The notes beneath the pieces are model-generated. The model was not told the DNA's origin. It did not search any database and worked only from the letters and a program-made list of their open reading frames with translations. The translations under genes were made by a program, and so were the position numbers. From Bacteroidota bacterium (lineage in GTDB: Bacteria; Bacteroidota; Bacteroidia; NS11-12g; UBA9320), in NCBI GenBank assembly GCA_003485825.1, contig DNHN01000196.1, positions 1-11,305 of the forward strand: 11,305 bases of DNA. Direction: 5' to 3'. Positions 6,008 to 11,305 of the stretch are shown piece after piece. Position 1 is the stretch's first letter; the number at the start of each line of letters is the position of its first letter.

Positions 6008-8829
6008 TATCTACTTAAGAACATTGATTTCTGGTTATATAATTCTCTAAACACGGGATCTTTTGTGTCTTTCACAAAAATGATTTCTTCACCCGTGGAT
6101 TTCATCTCAGGTCCTAGCTCCTTATTTACATTGGGGAACTTATTGAAAGAGAAGATCGGTTTTTTAATCGCATATCCTTCTTGTACAGGGCGTACATCAA
6201 AGTCTTTAAGCTTCATGTCTCCAAGCATCACCTTCGTGGCTATATTGACATAAGGGACTTTGTAGGCCTTACAGATAAATGGCACAGTTCTACTCGCTCT
6301 AGGATTAGCTTCTATCACATATACCTCTTCTTCTTTTACCGCAAATTGTATGTTGAGTAACCCGATGACATTCATAGCTCTTGCTATTTTTTTGGTATAC
6401 TCTTCCATCTTGTTCTTTACGTTTTCAGATAGACTAAATGGAGGAAGTACAGCTGACGAATCCCCAGAATGTATCCCTGCAGGCTCAATGTGCTCCATCA
6501 TGCCTACCATTAATACATCTTCTCCATCACAGATACTATCACTTTCTGTTTCTTCTGCTCTGTCTAAGAAATGATCTATAAGTACTTTATTACCAGGCAA
6601 GTCTCCCAGTAAATCGATTACAGCTTTTTGTAGATCTTCATCATTGATTACAATCTTCATTCCCTGACCACCCAGCACATAGCTAGGTCGTACAAGTACC
6701 GGATAACCTACTTCATGAGCTACTTCTATAGCTTCATATGCATTTTCAGCAACTCCAAATTTTGGATAAGGAATCTCTAAGTCCTTTAGCAGATTAGAGA
6801 ATGAGCCTCTATCCTCAGCGAGGTCCATGTTTTCAAATGATGTGCCAATTATTTTGACACCGTGATCTCTCATACGCTCACTTAGTTTTAGGGCAGTTTG
6901 TCCTCCCAGTTGAACGATTACACCTTCTGGTTTTTCTAACTGAATGATATCCCATAAGTGTTCCCAGAAAATAGGCTCGAAGTAGAGCTTATCCGCTGTG
7001 TTGAAATCGGTACTCACCGTTTCTGGGTTGCAGTTGATCATGATGGCCTCATACCCCAGTTCTTGGGCAGCCTTGATTCCATGCACACAGCTATAGTCAA
7101 ACTCGATACCTTGACCTATTCTATTTGGTCCAGAGCCGATTACGATGACTTTCTTTTTAGTAGATGGCGTGCTCTCATTTTCTCCGTCAAATGTGGAGTA
7201 GTAGTAGTTGGTAGGAGAAGTAAACTCAGCAGAACACGTGTCTACCATCTTGTAGACTCTATTAATACCAAGAGAGGTGCGTTTGTCATAAACGTCCATA
7301 TCAGTGACACCGCCTCCGAGTAAGTGCGCTATTTGTGCATCTGCAAAACCTTTGGTCTTAGCGAGACGTAGTACGTCCGCATCTATATTGTCTAGTGTGA
7401 ACTTCTTGATTTCCTTGTCCATTTTTACGAGTTCGTAAATTTGCTCAAGGAACCATCGGTCGATTTTAGTGATTTTTTGTATGGAAGTAACGGGTACACC
7501 TAGTGCCATAGCATCTTTGATGTGAAACACCCTGTCCCAACTTGGATTCTCTAAACTGTGTATGATTTGCTCTAAATTTTTGAGTTCATATCCGTCTGAA
7601 CCAAGACCTAATCGTTTGATTTCTAAGGATTGACACGCCTTTTGGAGAGCCTCTTGGAAGCTTCTTCCGATACTCATTACCTCACCCACTGATTTCATTT
7701 GTAATCCAAGTGTGGTATCTGCACCTTTAAACTTATTGAAATCCCATCGTGGTATTTTCACAATAGTGTAGTCAATACTTGGCTCAAAGAATGCTGAAGT
7801 AGTTTTAGTTACTGGATTCTTAAGCTCATCTAAGTAATATCCTAGTGCAAGTTTTGCGGCAATATTAGCAATAGGGTAACCAGTAGCCTTAGAAGCAAGT
7901 GCAGAACTTCTAGATACTCTTGGGTTTATTTCAATGGCAATAATGTCTTCATTTTCTGGATTAACCGAAAACTGTACATTACATCCACCTGCGAATGTTC
8001 CTAGATTTCGCATCATATCGAATGCCATGTCTCGCATTTGTTGGAAACACGTGTCGCTTAATGTCATAGCCGGAGCTACGGTGATACTCTCTCCCGTGTG
8101 GATACCCATTGGGTCAAAGTTTTCGATAGTACATATTACAGCAATGTTGTCATTACCGTCTCTTAGTAATTCAAGTTCGTATTCCTTCCAACCTAGTACT
8201 GCTTGCTCCACAAGTACCTCATGAGTTGGAGAAGCTTCTAGTCCTCGTTTTACCGCTTCGTCAAATTCTTCTTTTTTGTGCACGAAGCCACCACCGTATC
8301 CACCCATAGTAAAGGAAGGGCGAATCACTAGAGGGAATCCTATTTGCTGGGCTACTTCTTTAGCTTCTAGGTACGAATTGGCTATTTTAGAGGTGGCAAT
8401 CGGGACGCCTAACTCTATCATAAAAGATCGGAATAGATCTCTATTTTCAGTTTTTTCAATGGCAGCGATGTCTACACCAATTATTTTAACACCATATTGT
8501 TCCCATAAACCTAATTCTTCTGCCTCTATAGCAAGGTTTAGGGCTGTTTGTCCACCCATGGTAGGCAGTACGTGAGTGATACCGGGCTGCTCTTTTAGTA
8601 TTTGCTCTATGCTTGCCATATTCATAGGGAGTAGGTAGATGTTCTCTGCCATACTCGGATCTGTCATTATGGTAGCAGGGTTAGAGTTGATTAGAGACAC
8701 TTCTATCCCTTCTTCCCTTAGGCTTTGAGCGGCTTGACTACCAGAGTAATCAAATTCACAGGCTTGTCCGATGATGATGGGTCCACTACCGATGATGAGG
8801 ACGTGCTTTATACTACTATCTTTAGGCAT
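6007..8829 (-). CDS. carB: Carbamoyl-phosphate synthase large subunit, lacking the C-terminal regulatory domain
   Basis: Makes carbamoyl phosphate from bicarbonate, ammonia delivered by CarA, and two ATP, feeding pyrimidine and arginine synthesis. The first ATP-grasp half (about 1-400, IIGSGPIIIGQACEFDYSG at 12-30, metal ligands in EINPR 300-304) makes carboxyphosphate. An oligomerization region follows (about 400-555). The second half (from about 560, VIGSGPNRIGQGIEFDYS at 563-580, EANPRASR 840-847) phosphorylates carbamate. The protein ends at residue 940, right after the second synthetase half. The MGS-like allosteric domain that fills the last ~130 residues of E. coli CarB (1073 residues) is absent. 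The clean stop, followed by an overlapping gene, argues that this is a genuine short form; I recall such forms from flavobacteria. carA is not in the window. A strong promoter lies just upstream, with a leader of only about 15 bases. Confidence 0.97.
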   Translation of the reverse strand: MPKDSSIKHVLIIGSGPIIIGQACEFDYSGSQAAQSLREEGIEVSLINSNPATIMTDPSMAENIYLLPMNMASIEQILKEQPGITHVLPTMGGQTALNLAIEAEELGLWEQYGVKIIGVDIAAIEKTENRDLFRSFMIELGVPIATSKIANSYLEAKEVAQQIGFPLVIRPSFTMGGYGGGFVHKKEEFDEAVKRGLEASPTHEVLVEQAVLGWKEYELELLRDGNDNIAVICTIENFDPMGIHTGESITVAPAMTLSDTCFQQMRDMAFDMMRNLGTFAGGCNVQFSVNPENEDIIAIEINPRVSRSSALASKATGYPIANIAAKLALGYYLDELKNPVTKTTSAFFEPSIDYTIVKIPRWDFNKFKGADTTLGLQMKSVGEVMSIGRSFQEALQKACQSLEIKRLGLGSDGYELKNLEQIIHSLENPSWDRVFHIKDAMALGVPVTSIQKITKIDRWFLEQIYELVKMDKEIKKFTLDNIDADVLRLAKTKGFADAQIAHLLGGGVTDMDVYDKRTSLGINRVYKMVDTCSAEFTSPTNYYYSTFDGENESTPSTKKKVIVIGSGPNRIGQGIEFDYSCVHGIKAAQELGYEAIMINCNPETVSTDFNTADKLYFEPIFWEHLWDIIQLEKPEGVIVQLGGQTALKLSERMRDHGVKIIGTSFENMDLAEDRGSFSNLLKDLEIPYPKFGVAENAYEAIEVAHEVGYPVLVRPSYVLGGQGMKIVINDEDLQKAVIDLLGDLPGNKVLIDHFLDRAEETESDSICDGEDVLMVGMMEHIEPAGIHSGDSSAVLPPFSLSENVKNKMEEYTKKIARAMNVIGLLNIQFAVKEEEVYVIEANPRASRTVPFICKAYKVPYVNIATKVMLGDMKLKDFDVRPVQEGYAIKKPIFSFNKFPNVNKELGPEMKSTGEEIIFVKDTKDPVFRELYNQKSMFLSR

Positions 8830-8846
8830 TTCAGTTTAAAATTGGG

Positions 8847-8876
8847 CAAAGTTATTTGATAATAGTGAGGTAACAA
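8847..8876 (-). promoter_or_regulatory. Bacteroidota-type promoter of carB
   Basis: On the minus strand, TTG (8876-8874), a spacer of exactly 19 bases and TAACTTTG (8854-8847) fully match the consensus TTG-N19-TAnnTTTG. The start site would be near 8842, leaving about a dozen bases before the carB ATG at 8829. So short a leader leaves no room for a riboswitch or attenuator. Confidence 0.75.
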
Positions 8877-9033
8877 GATTTGTGGAAAAGGTGGGAAAAT
8901 GGGAGAGGTATTCTTTAATAAAACACCCATATCATTTCACTTAGCTCTACAGCAAATTGCTGAGCTTGAGAAAAACTGAAAAATGTTAGGCTAAAAATAA
9001 AATATAGAAGTCTTCTAATGTCCAAATTTACAA
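8877..9033. other. Intergenic stretch with several small inverted repeats
   Basis: No gene seen. Structures visible are: AGCT (8943-8946) plus CAGC (8950-8953) pairing with GCTG AGCT (8959-8966) around AAATT, with a 3-base bulge; a 13-base near-palindrome TAGAAG-T-CTTCTA (9005-9017); and CAAATT-TAC-AATTTG (9023-9037). On the minus strand the 9005-9017 palindrome is followed by ATATTTTATTTTT. It may end transcription of the 117-residue gene, but the stem is short and the call is weak. Confidence 0.35.
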
Positions 9034-9063
9034 TTTGAGTTTGAACTTGTGACTTGTATTTGA
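9034..9063. repeat. TTTGA-type degenerate repeat, copy A
   Basis: Built from words TTTGAGTTTG (9034-9043), TTTGAACTTGT (9040-9050) and TTGTATTTGA (9054-9063). The same three words recur at 9492-9529. It abuts the stop codon of the 117-residue gene. Function unknown; it may be a dispersed intergenic repeat. Confidence 0.5.
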
Positions 9064-9417
9064 TCATATCAACTCCTCTTCCTCAAAATAATTGATAATG
9101 TGATGACGCAAATACATCTCTTGCTCCAGCATATCCTGGTTGGGTAGTTTTTCTACGAGTTCCCAGACTGGCCAGTCTTTCTCGTCTTTGCCTATTAACC
9201 GGTAGTGACCTGAAGTACTTAGTATGCGGCATGTAGCTATATGCATTAGCTGTACCTTTTCCTCTTTTTTAAATTTATCTTGGTGCATTCCCAGCTCACG
9301 CATCCCCACTACATAGAGTATAGCACTTAGATCCGGTGTCTTACCAAAACGCGTTTCAAATAACTGTCTTATTTTAAACCACTTATCCTTTATATTTTCT
9401 TCCTTTGCTTCGCTCAT
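9064..9417 (-). CDS. Conserved-looking 117-residue protein of unknown function
   Basis: I do not recognise a named domain, though the composition resembles small conserved cytoplasmic proteins of flavobacteria. It has a charged N-terminus (MSEAKEENIKDKW), a region suggesting helices (WFKIRQLFETRFGK, DLSAILYVVGMRELG), a segment HIATCRILSTSGHYRL (69-84) with one Cys and two His, then KDWPVWELVEKLP (90-102) and an acidic tail ending EEEELI. There is no signal peptide and no membrane helix, so it should be cytosolic. It is divergent from the GH3 gene, 135 bases away, and bracketed by the two TTTGA-type repeats. The start at 9417 (ATG) is the only sensible one: upstream the DNA is A/T-rich and low in complexity. 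No consensus promoter was found. A regulatory or scaffold role is possible but unsupported. Confidence 0.8.
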   Translation of the reverse strand: MSEAKEENIKDKWFKIRQLFETRFGKTPDLSAILYVVGMRELGMHQDKFKKEEKVQLMHIATCRILSTSGHYRLIGKDEKDWPVWELVEKLPNQDMLEQEMYLRHHIINYFEEEELI

Positions 9418-9452
9418 TTTTCTTTTTGTTGTCGCTTCGATTTTACTTTTTT

Positions 9453-9474
9453 TAAGGCAGCACTATCTGTCTTA
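9453..9474. other. Hairpin in the divergent gap between the 117-residue gene and the GH3 gene
   Basis: TAAGGCAG (9453-9460) pairs with CTGTCTTA (9467-9474) over 8 positions, with one G-T, around CACTAT. It is flanked by related words TTACTTTT on both sides (9443-9450 and 9472-9479). It may be an operator in the shared regulatory region. It is not a terminator, since no T run follows on either strand that fits. The 135-base gap has no consensus promoter for either gene. Confidence 0.35.
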
Positions 9475-9491
9475 CTTTTAAGCGTAAATCT

Positions 9492-9529
9492 TTTGAGTTT
9501 GTATTTGACATTTGAACTTGTATTTGAAC
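9492..9529. repeat. TTTGA-type degenerate repeat, copy B
   Basis: Contains TTTGAGTTTG (9492-9501), TTGTATTTGA twice (9499-9508 and 9518-9527) and TTTGAACTTGT (9511-9521), all shared with copy A about 460 bases to the left and in the same orientation. It lies 24 bases before the GH3 start codon. In frame it has no stop and can be mistaken for an N-terminal extension of the GH3 protein. Confidence 0.5.
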
Positions 9530-9552
9530 AAGCGTTTACCTTGTTTTGTCTT

Positions 9553-11088
9553 ATGCCAACATTGTTGCAAAGATTACTCACCCAAGCCAAATATCGAGGT
9601 GTTTTCTTAAAAGTTAATATTGAACAAGGAGAAGCCATCCAAAAGAAAACCCTGTCGAAGCTGTTGGACAAAGCTCAAGACACTGCTTTTGGTCAGCAAC
9701 ATAGATTCAATGAAATTATAGAAAGTGATGCGTTACTGATTGATTATCAAGAGTGTGCTAGGATGGGGGATTACTTGAACATGCTGCCTTGGTGGACTCG
9801 TGGGCGCATGGGAGAGGACAACGTCACGTGGCCAGAGCCGATTAAAAATTATGCGGTAAGTTCAGGTACTTCGGACGGGAGTAGTAAGTATATACCGGTA
9901 AGTGACCAAATGCTTAAACACATTAGAAGAGCAAGCGTGCGTCAAGTATTAAGCATTATTCAAACGGATGTACCTAAAGATCATATTGCCAAAAAGTGGC
10001 TGATGATCGGCGGCAGTACTGAGCTTGAATACAACGGAATGTACTTTAGTGGAGACTTAAGTGGGATTACTACGGGGAGTGTTCCTATTCTATTCCAAAG
10101 ACTGTCAAAACCAGGAATTCACATTCGGAAGGAAAAAAACTGGACAGAGAAAATAGCGAAGATCACAGATGAGGCGAAAGACTGGGACGTAGGCATGATA
10201 GCAGGTGTGCCAGCTTGGGTTAAACTTTTGATGGAGAGTATTATAGATCGTTATGGCTTAGATAATATTCACGATATATGGCCGCATTTTGAGGCCTATA
10301 TCCACGGAGGCGTTGCCCTAAGTCCTTACAAGAAATCGTTGGACGGCCTAATGGGACGACCTATAAAATATTTTGAAACTTACCTGGCTTCTGAAGGTTT
10401 CATCGCCTATCAGACCAGAATAGACAACGAAGGAGGAATGAGGTTACTAATTAGAAATGGTATCTATTATGAGTTTGTTCCTTTTACAAAAGATAATTTT
10501 ACAGAAAGTGGTGAATTAAAACCTGACGCCAAGGCCCTAACCCTCTCTCAGGTCAATGATACCGAAGAGTATGCATTGGTCATATCTACATGCAGCGGTG
10601 CATGGCGTTACTTGATCGGCGACACGATTAAATTTACTAACCTAGATAGGTGTGAAATTAAGATCACAGGACGCACCAAACACTTCCTTTCACTTTGTGG
10701 AGAGCACCTGTCCGTAGAAAATATGAATAAAGCTATAGAGCTGGTATCCAATGAGTACGATATAACCATGGACGAATTTACCGTGTGCGGTGTTCCGTAT
10801 CAAGGCTTTTTTGCTCACGAGTGGTTTATCTCTTGTGATGATAAAAGACTCTATGGCAAGGAACAGGAAATAAGAGATAAGCTGGACATGACACTGAAGG
10901 TGTTAAATGATGATTATAGAGTGGAGCGCTCAGCAGCGTTAAAGAATGTAATGGTAAATGTACTGCCGAGCAGTGTGTTTCATGACTGGCTACGCATCAA
11001 TGGAAAGGACGGTGCTCAGGGGAAATTCCCACGAGTACTTAAAGAAAAAATGCTAGAAAGCTGGCGCAATCATTTGAACAATATATAA
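9553..11088 (+). CDS. GH3-family acyl-adenylating enzyme
   Basis: 511 residues from ATG 9553 (MPTLLQRLL). GH3 proteins belong to the adenylate-forming (ANL) superfamily; plant members conjugate amino acids to auxin or jasmonate, while the bacterial substrate is unknown. Visible motifs are the ATP loop SSGTSDGSSK (103-112), the acid-activation segment YLASEGFIA (277-285), the GD pair at 356-357 in YLIGDTIKF, the hinge GRTKHFLSLCGEHL (373-386) and the C-terminal lysine motif GAQGKFPRV (487-495, Lys491). All core motifs are intact, so it should form an acyl-AMP and transfer the acyl group to an amine or other acceptor in the cytosol. The frame extends upstream to a TTG at 9493, but those 20 codons are the TTTGA-type repeat and I exclude them. 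The next gene starts 2 bases after its stop, so the two are likely co-transcribed. Confidence 0.9.
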   Translation: MPTLLQRLLTQAKYRGVFLKVNIEQGEAIQKKTLSKLLDKAQDTAFGQQHRFNEIIESDALLIDYQECARMGDYLNMLPWWTRGRMGEDNVTWPEPIKNYAVSSGTSDGSSKYIPVSDQMLKHIRRASVRQVLSIIQTDVPKDHIAKKWLMIGGSTELEYNGMYFSGDLSGITTGSVPILFQRLSKPGIHIRKEKNWTEKIAKITDEAKDWDVGMIAGVPAWVKLLMESIIDRYGLDNIHDIWPHFEAYIHGGVALSPYKKSLDGLMGRPIKYFETYLASEGFIAYQTRIDNEGGMRLLIRNGIYYEFVPFTKDNFTESGELKPDAKALTLSQVNDTEEYALVISTCSGAWRYLIGDTIKFTNLDRCEIKITGRTKHFLSLCGEHLSVENMNKAIELVSNEYDITMDEFTVCGVPYQGFFAHEWFISCDDKRLYGKEQEIRDKLDMTLKVLNDDYRVERSAALKNVMVNVLPSSVFHDWLRINGKDGAQGKFPRVLKEKMLESWRNHLNNI

Positions 11089-11090
11089 TA

Positions 11091-11252
11091 ATGTTGATTT
11101 ATGTGTATGCTGCTGTGAGTGTCGCGGTTTCGTATTGGGTAGGAAAAAATTCTAAGGATAATGGGTACGGATTTTGGCGTAGTTTTATTTTTATGCTGCT
11201 GCTCTGTGCTGTGGTTATAGCCTTTTTAAAGAAGCAATTTAATGGCGGGTAG
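11091..11252 (+). CDS. Small two-helix membrane protein (53 residues)
   Basis: ATG at 11091 follows the GH3 stop by two bases (TAATAATG), which favours translational coupling. The product begins MLIYVYAAVSVAVSYWVG, one hydrophobic helix (about 2-18). A short polar loop KNSKDNGYGFWRS (19-31) follows, then a second helix (about 32-46, FIFMLLLCAVVIAFL) and a basic end KKQFNGG. Basic residues at both helix borders suggest an inner-membrane hairpin. The loop pattern of charged residues, then GYGFW, before a second helix is common in small Bacteroidota membrane proteins of unknown role. I cannot name a family. Its position suggests a link to GH3, for example a membrane partner, but that is inference. 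Confidence 0.7.
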   Translation: MLIYVYAAVSVAVSYWVGKNSKDNGYGFWRSFIFMLLLCAVVIAFLKKQFNGG

Positions 11253-11263
11253 GGATTTCATCA

Positions 11264-11305
11264 ATGCGAGTATTCGCAAAAATTAATCTATTAAAGACTG
11301 AGTGG
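11264..11305 (+). other. Right-edge stretch: possible start of an ORF or a small hairpin
   Basis: An ATG at 11264 opens a frame that runs to the window end (MRVFAKINLLKTEW, 14 codons). The same bases contain TGCGA (11265-11269) and TCGCA (11274-11278) around GTAT, a 5-pair hairpin. Too little sequence remains to choose between a gene start and an intergenic structure. Confidence 0.2.

Noticed and set aside
6958..7323. 121-codon plus-strand ORF opposite carB
   Set aside because: It lies wholly inside conserved carB sequence on the other strand; no promoter or family features. Other ORFs inside carB and the protease gene are the same kind of shadow.
9493..9552. N-terminal extension of the GH3 protein from a TTG codon
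   Set aside because: The 20 extra codons are the TTTGA-type repeat read in frame, and ATG 9553 gives a natural family start.
9414..9671. 85-codon minus-strand ORF across the divergent gap and the GH3 start
   Set aside because: It overlaps the GH3 coding region and the repeat, is low in complexity (lysine-rich end), and resembles no protein family.
11265..11278. Terminator for the GH3 operon at the right edge
   Set aside because: A 5-pair stem followed by AAAAATTAA rather than a T run; not convincing on the plus strand.
1..11305. CRISPR array, tRNA/rRNA, transposase, phage or defence genes
   Set aside because: None found on reading: no regularly spaced repeats, no tRNA-like cloverleaf or CCA ends, and no relevant protein motifs.

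Overview
The window looks like chromosome of a Bacteroidota bacterium, most likely a flavobacteria-like lineage. Four things point there. One secreted protein ends in a type IX secretion (T9SS) sorting domain. Two good and one weaker promoter follow the Bacteroidota pattern TTG-N19/20-TAnnTTTG. MnmA carries an insertion of the kind I associate with this phylum. The carbamoyl-phosphate synthase large chain lacks its C-terminal regulatory domain. Base composition is moderately A+T-rich throughout, with no obvious foreign island.

Layout, left to right. (1) The N-terminal two thirds of purK (purine synthesis) on the minus strand runs off the left edge. (2) Divergent from it is a promoter followed by a large secreted multidomain metalloprotease (NTR/TIMP-like region, IPT/TIG, metzincin-type protease, PKD repeats, T9SS sorting domain). 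mnmA (tRNA 2-thiouridylase) follows 9 bases later and is probably co-transcribed. (3) A 244-base gap holds a roughly 198-base segment bounded by imperfect inverted repeats, then a family 2 glycosyltransferase with an extra nucleotide-binding-like C-terminal domain. (4) On the minus strand, carB (pyrimidine/arginine synthesis) has its own strong promoter and overlaps by one base a 63-residue membrane protein of DUF4834 type. (5) A minus-strand 117-residue protein of unknown function is bracketed by short TTTGA-type repeats. (6) On the plus strand, a GH3-family adenylating enzyme is followed 2 bases later by a 53-residue, two-helix membrane protein that is missing from simple ORF lists because of its size.

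Most of the window is housekeeping metabolism (purK, carB, mnmA). The accessory interest lies in the secreted protease and its unusual N-terminus and zinc motif, the inverted-repeat element upstream of the glycosyltransferase, and the GH3 neighbourhood. I see no CRISPR array, tRNA, rRNA, transposase, phage gene or defence system. I do not think the window holds a clearly new multi-gene system; the best candidates for something undescribed are listed as findings with their weak points.
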